Source: Rubrivivax sp. (GTDB taxonomy: Bacteria; Pseudomonadota; Gammaproteobacteria; Burkholderiales; Burkholderiaceae_C). Taken from it: a stretch of DNA of 64,000 nucleotides. Positions 1-8,703 of the stretch are shown here, one piece after another. How positions within the stretch are numbered: the stretch's first letter is position 1; the number at the start of each line of letters is the position of its first letter. Location of the stretch: the NCBI GenBank assembly GCA_020248915.1, contig JADCGP010000011.1, forward strand, positions 124,001 through 188,000, read 5' to 3'. A program made the translations under genes and the position numbers. Below the pieces are notes generated by a model. It saw only the letters and a list, made by a program, of their open reading frames with translations, was not told where the DNA came from and ran no database searches.

Positions 1-144
1 GGCGTGCCGACCGCCAAGGATGTCGAGGCGCTGACGCGCCGTGTCGACGAACTGGCTGCCGCCGTGGCCAAGCTGTCCAAGGCCAGCCCGCGTCGCGCCG
101 CGGCACCCGTGAAGAAGACCGCGGTCCGCCGCAAGGCGGCCTGA
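1..144 (+). CDS. Phasin (PHA granule-associated protein), C-terminal end only
   Basis: This open frame enters from the left edge and stops at 142-144. It encodes 47 residues: a heptad-like segment (VPTAKDVEALTRRVDELAAA) followed by a Lys/Arg/Ala/Pro-rich basic tail ending RRKAA. That combination is the usual C-terminus of the PhaF/PhaI-type polyhydroxyalkanoate granule-associated proteins, in which a coiled-coil segment drives oligomerisation and the basic tail can contact DNA. The N-terminal granule-binding part lies outside the window. The patatin gene starts 5 nt downstream, so the two may be cotranscribed. Family assignment rests on a short segment only. Confidence 0.7.
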   Translation, partial: GVPTAKDVEALTRRVDELAAAVAKLSKASPRRAAAPVKKTAVRRKAA

Positions 145-149
145 GCCCG

Positions 150-1421
150 ATGCGCACGCGCAGCCCCGCGCTGCGCGCACGCGGGATGCCGGCGCCCGGG
201 CCGGGACGAACGCCGCCCCGGATCGGTCTGGCGCTGGCCGGCGGCGGGCCGCTGGGCGCCATCTACGAGATCGGCGCCCTCGTGGCGCTCGAGGAGGCCG
301 TGGCCGGGCTGGACCTCAACGCGCTGGACGGCTACGTCGGCGTGTCGGCCGGCGGCATCGTCGCGGCGGCGTTGGCCAACGGCATCACGCCGCGCCAGCT
401 GTGCGCGAGCTTCATCGAGGGTGACGCGCCGCGCAGCGAGCGGCTGCGGCCGACGCTGCTGATCCAGCCGGCCTGGAGCGAGTACGCGCGCCGGATGGCG
501 GCGCTGCCGGGCCTGGTGGCGCAGGCGGGGTTCCGCTACCTGTTCGACCGGCGCTCGCTGCTGGCGGCGCTGGAACGGCTGGGCTCGGCCCTGCCCACGG
601 GGCTGTTCGCCAACGCCCCGCTCGAGGCGCAGCTGCGCCGGGTGTTCTCGGCCCCGGGTCGCAGCAACGACTTCCGGCAGCTGGCCCGCCCCCTGGTCGT
701 CGTCGCCACCGACCTGGACAGCGGGGAGACCGCGCCGTTCGGGCTGCCCGGCTGGGACCACGTGCCGATCAGCGAGGCGGTGGCTGCCAGCGCAGCGTTG
801 CCCGGGCTGTTCCCGCCGTGGCCGATCGGCGGTCGCTGGTACGTCGACGGCGCGCTGAAGAAGACGCTGCACGCACGCGTGCTGCTCGACCTCGGCATGG
901 ACCTGCTGCTGTGCCTCAATCCGCTGGTGCCCTTCGACGCCACGCACCCGCACCGGGTGGGCGGCGGCGCGACCGCCCGCATCCCGCACCTGGTGCAGGG
1001 CGGCCTGCCGCTGGTGCTGTCGCAGACCTTCCGCACGCTGATCCACTCGAGGCTCGAGCTGGGCCTGAAGGGCTACGAGCGCAGCCATCCCGGGACCGAC
1101 ATCGTGCTGCTGGAGCCCGACCACCACGACCCCGAGCTGTTCCTCGCCAACGTGTTCGGCTACTCGCAGCGCCGGGCCCTGGCCGAGCATGCCTACCAGC
1201 GGACGCGGGCCGAGCTGCGCTCGCGGCGCGGCGTGCTGTCCGTCACGCTCGCGCGCCACGGGCTGGCGCTGGACGAGGCCGTGCTGGACGACCCGCAGCG
1301 CCGCCTGCTCGGCCGGCCGCGGCCCCAGGGCTCCGCGGCCCAGCGCACGCTGGCACGGCTGGACGAGGTGCTGCGCGACCTCGAGCGGCTGATCGAGTCG
1401 CAGGGCGTGAAGTCCGCCTGA
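150..1421 (+). CDS. Patatin-like phospholipase, cytoplasmic
   Basis: Predicted Ser-Asp dyad acyl hydrolase of the patatin family (423 aa). The oxyanion loop AGGGPLGAIYEIG lies near residues 31-43, the nucleophile elbow GVSAG near 64-68 (Ser66) and the catalytic Asp in YVDGAL near 233. There is no signal peptide and no barrel or POTRA region, unlike the second patatin in this window, so it is likely cytosolic or membrane-peripheral. The C-terminal 150 residues are rich in Arg and Leu and probably helical. The substrate is not evident; adjacency to a phasin makes a lipid or granule-surface substrate possible, but this is inference. The start at 150 has no clear ribosome binding site; an in-frame ATG at 186 is an alternative, and conserved sequence begins after both. 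Confidence 0.85.
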   Translation: MRTRSPALRARGMPAPGPGRTPPRIGLALAGGGPLGAIYEIGALVALEEAVAGLDLNALDGYVGVSAGGIVAAALANGITPRQLCASFIEGDAPRSERLRPTLLIQPAWSEYARRMAALPGLVAQAGFRYLFDRRSLLAALERLGSALPTGLFANAPLEAQLRRVFSAPGRSNDFRQLARPLVVVATDLDSGETAPFGLPGWDHVPISEAVAASAALPGLFPPWPIGGRWYVDGALKKTLHARVLLDLGMDLLLCLNPLVPFDATHPHRVGGGATARIPHLVQGGLPLVLSQTFRTLIHSRLELGLKGYERSHPGTDIVLLEPDHHDPELFLANVFGYSQRRALAEHAYQRTRAELRSRRGVLSVTLARHGLALDEAVLDDPQRRLLGRPRPQGSAAQRTLARLDEVLRDLERLIESQGVKSA

Positions 1422-1499
1422 GCGGCCGGACCGGCGACTGTCGATCCCCGCTCAAGCGGCCGTGCGCGCTGCCGATAGCATCTCAGGACTCGTTCGCCC

Positions 1500-1964
1500 A
1501 TGCCGCACCTGCCAGATCCTGTCGCCGATCCCTCCGCCGGCCCTGCCGCCAGCCCGGGTGCCCATCCGGGCGCGGACGGAGTCGATGCCGACCGGCTGCG
1601 CGGCAGGATGATGGCGTGCTCGCTGCGGGCCCTCCTCGACCAGGTCCGCGGCTCGCGCCAGGCGATGCCGCACCTGGCAGCGCTGGAGTCGGCGCTGATG
1701 CAGAAGGGGGCGGGCTGCATCGAGCGGATTCCACCGCACCAGCTCGCCCGCATGCACAACCAGCTCCGCGTGCTGCCAGTGTCGGAACACGACGCCGCAC
1801 TGCTGGAACTCAACGAGCGGATGCTGCGCGCGCGCGGCGTCGCGTCGCCACAGCAGCAGACGATGCACATCGCCCCGTTCGACCCGCAGGCCACCGTCGT
1901 GATCTCCGAGGGCAGCCACTCTGACTTCATGACCGCCCTCGAGGAGAGCCGGGCCGCCCGGTGA
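1500..1964 (+). CDS. Conserved hypothetical protein
   Basis: A 154-residue soluble protein of unknown function. The first 35 residues are Pro/Ala/Asp-rich and probably disordered. The middle (LRALLDQVRGSRQAMPHLAALESALMQKG) looks helical and the end (EGSHSDFMTALEESR) is acidic. The wording of these segments resembles a small family I associate with Burkholderiales genomes, but I cannot name a domain. An equally long minus-strand ORF overlaps it; I prefer the plus strand because its translation has normal protein composition while the other is Arg/His/Val-rich shadow sequence. An upstream TAGCAT at 1476-1481 could be a -10 element, giving a leader of only about 12 nt. Confidence 0.55.
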   Translation: MPHLPDPVADPSAGPAASPGAHPGADGVDADRLRGRMMACSLRALLDQVRGSRQAMPHLAALESALMQKGAGCIERIPPHQLARMHNQLRVLPVSEHDAALLELNERMLRARGVASPQQQTMHIAPFDPQATVVISEGSHSDFMTALEESRAAR

Positions 1965-1974
1965 GCCCCGGCTC

Positions 1975-1989
1975 GCCCCGCTCCGGGGC
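1975..1989. terminator. Short GC hairpin between convergent genes
   Basis: GCCCCG and CGGGGC form a 6-bp stem with a 3-nt loop in the gap between two convergent genes. There is no T-run on either side, so it is at best a weak or assisted terminator. Confidence 0.25.
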
Positions 1990-2016
1990 GGCAGGAACGG
2001 GCTCGCGCGCGGCGGC

Positions 2017-3510
2017 TCAGCCGAGGTAGCGCCGCTCCAGGTGGGCTCGGAAGTGGGCTGGGTTCAGCGGCTCGCCGGTGGCGCGCACGGCCAGCTCGTC
2101 GGTGGGCCACAGGCTGGCCTGGCTCCAGACGCGGTCGCGGAGCCAGTCGAAGACGGCGCCGAACTCGCCGCGCGCGATGCGGTCGTCGAGGTCGGGCATC
2201 TCGCGGCGCATCGCCGCGAACCACTGGGCGGCGTACATCGCGCCGAGCGAGTAGCAGGGGAAGTAGCCGAACAGCGCCTCGGGCCAGTGGACGTCCTGCA
2301 GCGGGCCGTCGGTGTAGTTGCCGCGGGTGTCCAGCCCGAGCAGCTCGCGCATGCCCTCGTCCCAGAGCGCCGGGATGTCCTCGGCCTCGATGTCGCCCTC
2401 GATCAGCGGGCGCTCGATGCCGTAGCGCAGGACGATGTGGGCGGGGTAGGTGACCTCGTCGGCCTCGACACGGATCAGGCCCCGTCGCACGCGCGTCATC
2501 AGGCGGTGCAGGTTGTCCGGTTCGAAGGCGGGCTGCGCTCCGAAGGCCTCGGCCACCAGGGGCGCCAGGTGACGGGCGAATCCCGGGTGGCTGCCCAGCT
2601 GCATCTCGAAGCTCAGGCTCTGGCTCTCGTGCAGGGCCATCGAGCGCGCCTCGCCGACCGGCTGGCCGAGCCACTCGCGCGGCCTGTTCTGCTCGTAGCG
2701 GCCGTGCCCGGTCTCGTGGATGGTGCCGGTCAGCGCGCCGAGGAAGTCGTCCTCGCGGAAGCGCGTGGTCATGCGCACGTCCTCGGGCACGCCGCCGCAG
2801 AACGGGTGCGTGCTGACGTCCAGCCGTCCGGCGTCGAAGTCGAAGCCGAGCAGTCGCACCGTGCGCTCGCACAGCGCGCGCTGCCGCGCGACCGGGAAAG
2901 GCCCCTGAGGCTCGATCACCGGCTCGGCCGCCTGGCGCTCGATCACGCGTTCCACCAGCCCGGGCAGCCACTGCCGCACTTCGCCGAAGATGCCGTCCAG
3001 CCGGGCGGAGGTCATGCCCGGCTCGAAGCGATCCATCATCGCCTCGTACCTGGACAGCCCGGTCCGGTCCGACAGCAGCGCGGCCTCCTCGCGCGCCAGC
3101 GCCAGCACCTCGCGGAAGTTGGCGAGGAAGCCGGCCCAGTCGTTGGCCGGGCGCTGGCGGCGCCACGCATGCTCGCAGCGGCTGCTGGCCAGCCGCTGCT
3201 TCTGCACGAGCTTCTCGGGCAGCGCGTTGGACAGCTGCCAGGCGCGCCGCATCTCGCGCAGGTTGGCGCGCTGCACGACGTCCAGGTCCTCCTGCTCGGC
3301 GCGCTCGAGTCGATCCGGCAGCGCCGGGTCGGTGCGCATGCGGTGCAGCAGCGCAGCCATCTCGGCCATCGCGGCCGCGCGAGCCTCCACGCCCTTGGGC
3401 GGCATGTTGGCCGCTTGGTCCCAGCCCGCGATCGACATCAGGTGGCCGAAGCGGTGCATCCGGGTCCAGGTCAATGCCAGGTCGTCGTAGGCGGGCGTGC
3501 GGGTGGTCAT
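2017..3510 (-). CDS. Carboxypeptidase Taq-type metallopeptidase, family M32
   Basis: Metal-dependent carboxypeptidase releasing C-terminal amino acids from peptides. The 497-residue length is typical of family M32. The zinc motif HETGH lies at residues 265-269 and the following helix carries HESQSLSFE, providing the third ligand Glu. No signal peptide, so cytosolic. The ORF track extends 660 nt further upstream in this frame, but the family begins at MTTRTPAYDDL, and AGAGAGG-like sequence (GAAGAGAGG) lies about 10 nt before this ATG. Upstream is a 10-nt G homopolymer next to a GACAAT hexamer (see that entry). The gene appears monocistronic. Confidence 0.92.
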   Translation of the reverse strand: MTTRTPAYDDLALTWTRMHRFGHLMSIAGWDQAANMPPKGVEARAAAMAEMAALLHRMRTDPALPDRLERAEQEDLDVVQRANLREMRRAWQLSNALPEKLVQKQRLASSRCEHAWRRQRPANDWAGFLANFREVLALAREEAALLSDRTGLSRYEAMMDRFEPGMTSARLDGIFGEVRQWLPGLVERVIERQAAEPVIEPQGPFPVARQRALCERTVRLLGFDFDAGRLDVSTHPFCGGVPEDVRMTTRFREDDFLGALTGTIHETGHGRYEQNRPREWLGQPVGEARSMALHESQSLSFEMQLGSHPGFARHLAPLVAEAFGAQPAFEPDNLHRLMTRVRRGLIRVEADEVTYPAHIVLRYGIERPLIEGDIEAEDIPALWDEGMRELLGLDTRGNYTDGPLQDVHWPEALFGYFPCYSLGAMYAAQWFAAMRREMPDLDDRIARGEFGAVFDWLRDRVWSQASLWPTDELAVRATGEPLNPAHFRAHLERRYLG

Positions 3511-3551
3511 GGTCGCGGCCTCTCTTCGGGTTGCGGGCGCGGGAGCGCCTC

Positions 3552-3568
3552 GGGGGGGGGGAATTGTC
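3552..3568 (-). promoter_or_regulatory. Putative -10 (GACAAT) followed by a 10-nt homopolymer
   Basis: On the minus strand GACAAT (3568-3563) is followed after one base by ten consecutive C residues (3561-3552), 42 nt upstream of the carboxypeptidase start codon. If GACAAT is the -10 element, transcription would start within the homopolymer. No -35 consensus is visible. Confidence 0.3.
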
Positions 3569-3635
3569 CAGCGAATGCCGTGCCGTGCCGTGGCGGCCGG
3601 ACGCCCATGGTGCCACTGCGGACCGCGGCGGGCCG

Positions 3636-4121
3636 CTACAACTGCACCGCTCCGGGTGCCGCCCACCAAAGCGCGCCCACGTAGACGAAGTAGCGCGCGA
3701 ACTTGCCTGTCGCCATGTAGGCCACGCAGCGCCAGAACGGCAGCCGCAGCCACCCCGCGACCGCGCACAGCGGGTCGCCGACGAAGGGCAGCCACGACAG
3801 CAGGCAGGCCGGCGGGCCCCAGCGCTGCAGCCACTGCAGCGCGCGCGCATCCGTGGGCTTGCTGCGCGACACGGACTCCCAGGCGCGCTCCGCGCCGTAG
3901 CCCATCCAGTAGCTGATGGCGCCGCCGGCCGTGTTGCCTGCGGTGGCCACCAGCAATGCGGGCCAGAACAGGTCGGGGTTGAGCTTGATCAGCCCGTAGA
4001 CCGCGGGAACGCTGGCCATCGGCAGCAGCGTGGCCGAGATCAGCGAGACGACGAAGACCGTGACCAGCCCGTACTGCGGCAGCGCCATCGCCTGCAGCAG
4101 TTGGTGCACCCACGCCTCCAT
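3636..4121 (-). CDS. YqaA/DedA-like inner-membrane protein (VTT domain)
   Basis: A 161-residue integral membrane protein with about four to five hydrophobic segments. The pattern GNTAGGAISYWMGYGAE followed by ...WGPPACLLSWLPFVGDPLCAVAGWL matches the short YqaA branch of the VTT/SNARE-associated family; the glycine-rich and PFVGDP stretches are the re-entrant-loop-like part. Larger relatives (DedA/TMEM41) translocate or scramble lipids, but the role of short YqaA proteins is not established. The start codon is directly preceded by a perfect 21-bp palindrome containing GATAAT, and no Shine-Dalgarno sequence is present, which suggests leaderless or hairpin-controlled translation. It is divergent from dusB. 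Confidence 0.8.
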   Translation of the reverse strand: MEAWVHQLLQAMALPQYGLVTVFVVSLISATLLPMASVPAVYGLIKLNPDLFWPALLVATAGNTAGGAISYWMGYGAERAWESVSRSKPTDARALQWLQRWGPPACLLSWLPFVGDPLCAVAGWLRLPFWRCVAYMATGKFARYFVYVGALWWAAPGAVQL

Positions 4122-4142
4122 CGCTGCCGATTATCGGCAGCG
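4122..4142. promoter_or_regulatory. Perfect 21-bp palindrome abutting the yqaA-like start codon
   Basis: The arms CGCTGCCGAT and ATCGGCAGCG are perfect inverted repeats of 10 bp separated by one base. The element ends exactly one base before the minus-strand ATG at 4121. On that strand it contains GATAAT (4135-4130), 8 nt before the ATG. It could be an operator overlapping a -10 element or, if transcribed, an 8-bp hairpin with an AUAAU loop that blocks initiation. Confidence 0.5.
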
Positions 4143-4193
4143 CGGGCCGCGGGCGCCGCGGCTGCCTGCGCATGGCACCGGCGGACCGCTGGC

Positions 4194-4199
4194 TATACT
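4194..4199 (+). promoter_or_regulatory. Putative -10 element for dusB
   Basis: TATACT is a five-of-six match to the sigma-70 -10 hexamer and stands out in this GC-rich sequence. It lies 78 nt upstream of the dusB start in the intergenic region shared with the yqaA-like gene. No convincing -35 hexamer is seen at 16-18 nt spacing. Confidence 0.4.
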
Positions 4200-4277
4200 C
4201 GACCGGAGCTTCCTCACTGCCCCTTCGTCGTCTGTCGCTGCCCGCCGGTTCCCGCAGCCCGGGCGCACCTCCTGCCC

Positions 4278-5324
4278 GTGCCCACCGGCCGTCTGCGCCT
4301 CGGCGCCATCGAGATCGCCAACCGCCTGTTCGTGGCGCCGATGGCCGGTGTCACCGACCGGCCGTTCCGCAAGCTGTGCCGGCGCCTGGGCGCCGGGCAC
4401 GCTGTCAGCGAGATGGTCACCAGCCGCCGTGAGCTGTGGGACTCGTTGAAGACATCGCGCCGCGCCGACCACGCCGGGGAGCCGGGCCCGATCGCGGTGC
4501 AGATCGCCGGCGTCGACCCGGCCGAGATGGCCGACGCGGCCCGCTACAACATCGATCGCGGCGCGCGCATCGTCGACATCAACATGGGCTGCCCCGCCAA
4601 GAAGGTCTGCAGCCGCTGGGCCGGATCGGCGCTGATGCAGGACGAACGGCTCGCGCTGGCCATCGTCGAGGCCGTGGTGGCGGCCTGCGCCCCGCATGGC
4701 GTGCCGGTGACGCTGAAGATGCGCACCGGCTGGTGCGCCCAGGCGCGCAACGCGCCTGCGATCGCCCGTGCCGCCGAGGATGCCGGGGTGGCGATGCTGA
4801 CGGTGCACGGCCGCACGCGCGAGATGGGTTACGGGGGCCACGCCGAGCACGACACGGTCGCGGCGATCAAGGCCGCGGCGCGCATCCCGGTGGTGGCCAA
4901 CGGCGACATCGACTCGCCCGAGCGCGCCCGCGAGGTGTTCGAGCGCACCGGCTGCGATGCGGTGATGATCGGCCGTGCCGCACAGGGAAGGCCCTGGATC
5001 TTCGGCGAGATCGCGCACTTCCTGGAGCACGGCACGCACGCGCCCGCGCCCGCCGTGCGCGACGTGCAGGGGTGGCTCGTCGAGCACCTGCACGAGCACT
5101 ACGGGCTGTACGGCGAGAGCACCGGCGTGCGCAGCGCCCGCAAGCACATCGGCTGGGCGGTGCGCACGCTGCCCGGCGGCGACGCCTTCCGCGCCCGGAT
5201 GAATGCGATCGAAGGCAGCGCGGCGCAGCTCGCCGCGGTGAACGACTTCTTCGCGCGCCTGGCCGACTGCCACGAGCGGCTGCCGGCCGCGGCCAACGAG
5301 GACCAGCAGCGCCTGTGCGCGTGA
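4278..5324 (+). CDS. dusB: tRNA-dihydrouridine synthase B
   Basis: FMN-dependent reductase that converts specific uridines in the tRNA D-loop to dihydrouridine. The start of the TIM barrel carries [13 protein letters not shown], the catalytic cysteine is in NMGCPAKKV, and the FMN-phosphate region contains VVANGDID and the later [12 protein letters not shown] place the start at GTG 4278 (348 aa: [13 protein letters not shown]) because the family begins close to this point; the ORF track runs 800 nt further upstream only because stops are rare at this GC content. There is no clear Shine-Dalgarno. The next gene, purH, begins 28 nt after the stop; the fis gene that normally sits between them in betaproteobacteria is missing. 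Confidence 0.93.
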   Translation: MPTGRLRLGAIEIANRLFVAPMAGVTDRPFRKLCRRLGAGHAVSEMVTSRRELWDSLKTSRRADHAGEPGPIAVQIAGVDPAEMADAARYNIDRGARIVDINMGCPAKKVCSRWAGSALMQDERLALAIVEAVVAACAPHGVPVTLKMRTGWCAQARNAPAIARAAEDAGVAMLTVHGRTREMGYGGHAEHDTVAAIKAAARIPVVANGDIDSPERAREVFERTGCDAVMIGRAAQGRPWIFGEIAHFLEHGTHAPAPAVRDVQGWLVEHLHEHYGLYGESTGVRSARKHIGWAVRTLPGGDAFRARMNAIEGSAAQLAAVNDFFARLADCHERLPAAANEDQQRLCA

Positions 5325-5352
5325 CGCCCCCGACCGACCACGGCATCGACCC

Positions 5353-6975
5353 ATGACCGACCCCACCCCCACGGGCGCCGAGGCGCCGCTCACCGCCCTG
5401 ATCTCGGTCTCCGACAAGACCGGTGTCGTCGAGTTCGCGCAGGCGCTGCACGCGGGCGGCGTGCGCCTGCTGTCCACCGGCGGCACCGCCCGGCTGATCG
5501 CGGCGGCGGGCCTGCCGGTGACGGAGGTCGCCGAGGTGACCGGGTTCCCGGAGATGCTCGACGGCCGCGTGAAGACGCTGCACCCGCGCATCCACGGTGG
5601 GCTGCTGGCGCGGCGCGACGTGCCGGCGCACATGGCGGCGCTGGCCGAGCACGGCATCGGGCGCATCGACCTGCTGGTGGTCAACCTGTACCCGTTCGCA
5701 CAGGCCACCTCCCGGCCTGGTTGCACCCTCGACGACGCGATCGAGAACATCGACATCGGCGGCCCGGCGATGCTGCGCGCCGCGGCCAAGAACTGGACCG
5801 GCGTCGCGGTGCTGGTCGACCCGGCCGACTACGCGGGCGTGCTGGCCGAGCTGGCCGCCGGCGGCGTCGGCCGCGCCACGCGCTTCCGCCTGGCGCAGAA
5901 GGTGTTCGCGCACACGGCCGCCTACGACGCGATGATCGCGAACTACCTCACCGCGCTCGCGCCCGGTGCCGAGCAGGCGCCGGATCGGGTGCCGGCGCGC
6001 GAGGCCTTTCCGGCCGTGCTGACGCTGCAGTTCGGCAAGACGCAGGACATGCGCTACGGCGAGAACCCGCACCAGGCTGCCGCGTTCTACCGCGAGGCCC
6101 ACCTCGCGCCGGGGCTGCTGGCCGGCTGGACGCAGCTGCAGGGCAAGGCCCTGAGCTACAACAACATCGCCGACGCCGACGCGGCCTGGGAGTGCGTGAA
6201 GAGCTTCGAGCAGCCGGCCTGCGTCATCGTCAAGCACGCCAACCCCTGCGGAGTGGCCGTAGGCGCCACGCCGGAGGAGGCCTACCGCAAGGCGCTGCAG
6301 ACCGACCCGACGTCGGCCTTCGGCGGCATCGTCGCCTTCAACCGGCCGCTCGACCTGGCCACCGCCGAGGCCATGCAGGCAAGCCGGCAGTTCGTCGAGG
6401 TGCTGATCGCCCCCGGCGCGGCGGAGGCCGCCAGGGCCCTGGTCGCGGCCAAGCAGAACCTGCGCTTCCTCGAGGTGCCGCTGCCGGCCGCCGGGGCCGG
6501 CGGCAGCAACGCGCTCCACTTCCAGCGCGTGGGCGGCGGGCTGCTGGTGCAGACCGCCGACGACCGGAACGTCGCGCGCGCCGAGCTGCGCGTGGCGAGC
6601 CGGCTCGTGCCGACCGAGGCGCAGTGGGCCGACCTGATGTTCGCCTGGAAGGTGGCCAAGTACGTCAAGAGCAACGCCATCGTCTTCTGCGGCGGCGGCA
6701 TGACGCTGGGCATCGGCGCCGGCCAGATGAGCCGCGTCGACAGTTCGCGCATCGCCGCGATCAAGGCGGCCAACGCCGGGCTGTCGCTGGCCGGCTCCGC
6801 GGTGGCCAGCGACGCCTTCTTCCCGTTCCGCGACGGGCTGGACGTCGTCGTCGACGCCGGGGCTTCCTGTGTCATCCAGCCCGGAGGCAGCGTGCGCGAC
6901 GACGAGGTCGTCGCCGCGGCCGACGAGCGCGGCGTGGTGATGGTGCTGACGGGCACGCGCCACTTCCGGCACTGA
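5353..6975 (+). CDS. purH: Bifunctional AICAR formyltransferase / IMP cyclohydrolase
   Basis: Catalyses the last two steps of de novo IMP synthesis: formylation of AICAR using 10-formyl-tetrahydrofolate, then ring closure. The 540-residue length is normal. The N-terminal MGS-like cyclohydrolase domain (about 1-200) shows SVSDKTG, LSTGGTA and DGRVKTLHP. The C-terminal transformylase domain shows RYGENPHQ, the catalytic Lys-His in VKHANPCG and AFGG. It lies directly after dusB in the same orientation, and the acyltransferase gene follows after 107 nt. The window also encodes thyA and folA, which feed the same folate pool, but at a distant locus. Confidence 0.97.
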   Translation: MTDPTPTGAEAPLTALISVSDKTGVVEFAQALHAGGVRLLSTGGTARLIAAAGLPVTEVAEVTGFPEMLDGRVKTLHPRIHGGLLARRDVPAHMAALAEHGIGRIDLLVVNLYPFAQATSRPGCTLDDAIENIDIGGPAMLRAAAKNWTGVAVLVDPADYAGVLAELAAGGVGRATRFRLAQKVFAHTAAYDAMIANYLTALAPGAEQAPDRVPAREAFPAVLTLQFGKTQDMRYGENPHQAAAFYREAHLAPGLLAGWTQLQGKALSYNNIADADAAWECVKSFEQPACVIVKHANPCGVAVGATPEEAYRKALQTDPTSAFGGIVAFNRPLDLATAEAMQASRQFVEVLIAPGAAEAARALVAAKQNLRFLEVPLPAAGAGGSNALHFQRVGGGLLVQTADDRNVARAELRVASRLVPTEAQWADLMFAWKVAKYVKSNAIVFCGGGMTLGIGAGQMSRVDSSRIAAIKAANAGLSLAGSAVASDAFFPFRDGLDVVVDAGASCVIQPGGSVRDDEVVAAADERGVVMVLTGTRHFRH

Positions 6976-7070
6976 GCCCGCATCGATCCGCCAGATGCAC
7001 CGGAGGCTGCGGCGTGGCCCTCCGGCGGCGAGGGTGCGCCCGTGGCGCGAGCCCCGGTTCGCCGCCGCAC

Positions 7071-7076
7071 TAGCAT
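7071..7076 (+). promoter_or_regulatory. -10-like hexamer 6 nt before an ATG (leaderless type)
   Basis: TAGCAT (TANNNT form) is followed by TGCGGC and the ATG at 7083. No Shine-Dalgarno sequence and no -35 consensus are visible. Confidence 0.4.
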
Positions 7077-7082
7077 TGCGGC

Positions 7083-7703
7083 ATGTCGCTCGCCGACGCC
7101 ATGGGCCAGCTGCTGGCCTTCATCGCGCGCCTGATCACGGGCGCGCAGGGCCACTGGAAGGGCTGTCCGCCCAAGGCCGAGCAGCGCATCTACTTCGCCA
7201 ACCACCAGAGCCACCTCGACTGGGTGCTGATCTGGGCCGCGCTGCCGCACGAGCTGCGCGCGGTGACGAGGCCGATCGCGGCGCGCGACTACTGGACGAA
7301 GACGCGCTTCAAGCGCTGGCTGACGACCGAGGTCTTCCATGCGGTGTACGTGTCGAGGCAGCGCACCGACGACCAGGACCCGCTCGAGCCGCTGGCCGAG
7401 GCGCTGCGCCGGGGCGACTCGCTGGTGATCTTCCCGGAAGGCACCCGGTCGAGCGCCGGCGAGCCGTTGCCCTTCAAGAGCGGCCTGTTCCATCTGGCTA
7501 GGCAGTTTCCCCAGGTGACGCTGGTGCCGGCCTGGATCGACAACGTGCAGCGGGTGATGCCCAAGGGGGAGGTCGTTCCGGTGCCGATCCTGTGCACCGT
7601 GACCTTCGGCGCGCCGCTGCGGCTGGAGCCGGGCGAGGACAAGCCGTCCTTTCTCGAGCGCGCACGCTCCGCGGTGGTCGCACTGCGCCCCGCGGGCGCC
7701 TGA
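7083..7703 (+). CDS. 1-acyl-sn-glycerol-3-phosphate acyltransferase-like protein
   Basis: Predicted PlsC-superfamily acyltransferase (206 aa) that would acylate lysophosphatidate or a related acceptor at the membrane. The catalytic HX4D motif is in NHQSHLDW near residue 41-47, and the glycerol-3-phosphate-binding motif FPEGTRS lies near residue 118-124, with PLPFKSGLFHLA after it. The protein is shorter than E. coli PlsC (about 245 aa) and lacks a clear N-terminal membrane span. It is followed after 3 nt by a CdsA-like gene, so the pair could carry out consecutive steps from lysophosphatidate to CDP-diacylglycerol. The pair lies between purH and ruvC. Substrate is unproven. Confidence 0.85.
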   Translation: MSLADAMGQLLAFIARLITGAQGHWKGCPPKAEQRIYFANHQSHLDWVLIWAALPHELRAVTRPIAARDYWTKTRFKRWLTTEVFHAVYVSRQRTDDQDPLEPLAEALRRGDSLVIFPEGTRSSAGEPLPFKSGLFHLARQFPQVTLVPAWIDNVQRVMPKGEVVPVPILCTVTFGAPLRLEPGEDKPSFLERARSAVVALRPAGA

Positions 7704-7706
7704 GCC

Positions 7707-8690
7707 ATGCCCGCGCTGCTGCTCGAACTGCGCTCGTGGACGGTCGGCCAGCAGGTCGGGCTGCTGTTCCTGATCCTGTTCGGCACGCTGACGCTCGCCA
7801 GCCTGGCGCTGATGCTGGCTCGGCTGCGCGCGGCGGCGGCCGGTGCCGCCGAGGACGGCCCGCGGCAGCTCGGCGCGCTGCGCGACCTGCGCGCGCTCTG
7901 GGTGGGCGCCATCGTGTTCTGGGTCGGCTGGGTGTCGGGCCCCGTGGGCGCGACGACCCTGTGCGCGGTGTTCAGCTTCCTCGCGCTGCGCGAGTACATC
8001 ACGCTGGCGCCGACCCGGCGCGGCGACCACCGCAGCCTGATCCTGGCGTTCTTCGTCGTGATCCCGCTGCAGTACCTGCTGGTGGCCAACCGGGCGTTCG
8101 ACCTGTTCACGGTCTTCGTGCCGGTCTACGTCTTCCTGGCGATCCCGGTGCTCAGCGCGCTGGCCGGCGACCCCGAGCGCTTCCTCGAGCGCAACGCGAA
8201 GATCCAGTGGGGCATCATGGTCTGCGTGTACGGGCTGTCGCACGCACCCGCGCTGCTGCTGCTCGGGTTCCGCGGCTACGAGGGGCGTGGCGCGTTCCTG
8301 GTGTTCTTCCTGGTGGTCGTGGTGGCCGTGGCGCATGCCACGCAGGAGCAGGCGAGCCGCTGGCTGCGGCGCCGGCCGCTGGCGCGCCAGATCGACCGCA
8401 GCTTCTCGCTGCGCGCCTTCACGATCGGCATCGGCGCGGCCGCGCTCGCGGGCGCAGGCCTGTTCTGGATCACGCCGGTCGATCCCTGGCGCGCCGCGGT
8501 GATGGCCGCGGTGGCCGGTGGATCGGGCACGCTGGGCGAGTTCGTGATGCGGGCGCTGAAGAAGGACGCGGGCGTGCGCCACTGGGGCAACCGCAGCGGC
8601 ATCACGGGAGCGGCCGGGCTGCTCGACCGCGTCGCGCCGCTGTGCTTCGCGGCGCCGGTGTTCTTCCACTCGGTGCGCTGGTACTTCTGA
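7707..8690 (+). CDS. CdsA-like phosphatidate cytidylyltransferase
   Basis: Polytopic membrane protein (327 aa, about eight hydrophobic segments) of the CdsA family, which makes CDP-diacylglycerol from phosphatidate and CTP. The C-terminal family signature region is recognisable as [26 protein letters not shown], but the usual PGHGG-x2-DRxD core is changed: the His-Gly-Gly is replaced (ITGAAG) and the last Asp is Ala. This suggests a paralogue with altered activity or substrate, probably in addition to a canonical cdsA elsewhere (not in this window). It is coupled to the acyltransferase gene by a 3-nt gap, and ruvC follows after 13 nt. Confidence 0.78.
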   Translation: MPALLLELRSWTVGQQVGLLFLILFGTLTLASLALMLARLRAAAAGAAEDGPRQLGALRDLRALWVGAIVFWVGWVSGPVGATTLCAVFSFLALREYITLAPTRRGDHRSLILAFFVVIPLQYLLVANRAFDLFTVFVPVYVFLAIPVLSALAGDPERFLERNAKIQWGIMVCVYGLSHAPALLLLGFRGYEGRGAFLVFFLVVVVAVAHATQEQASRWLRRRPLARQIDRSFSLRAFTIGIGAAALAGAGLFWITPVDPWRAAVMAAVAGGSGTLGEFVMRALKKDAGVRHWGNRSGITGAAGLLDRVAPLCFAAPVFFHSVRWYF

Positions 8691-8703
8691 CCAGCGCGCG
8701 ACC

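Noticed and set aside
1452-1919. 155-aa minus-strand ORF opposite the 154-aa hypothetical gene
   Set aside because: Composition (Arg/His/Val/Gly rich) is typical of shadow frames; the plus-strand frame reads as a normal protein.
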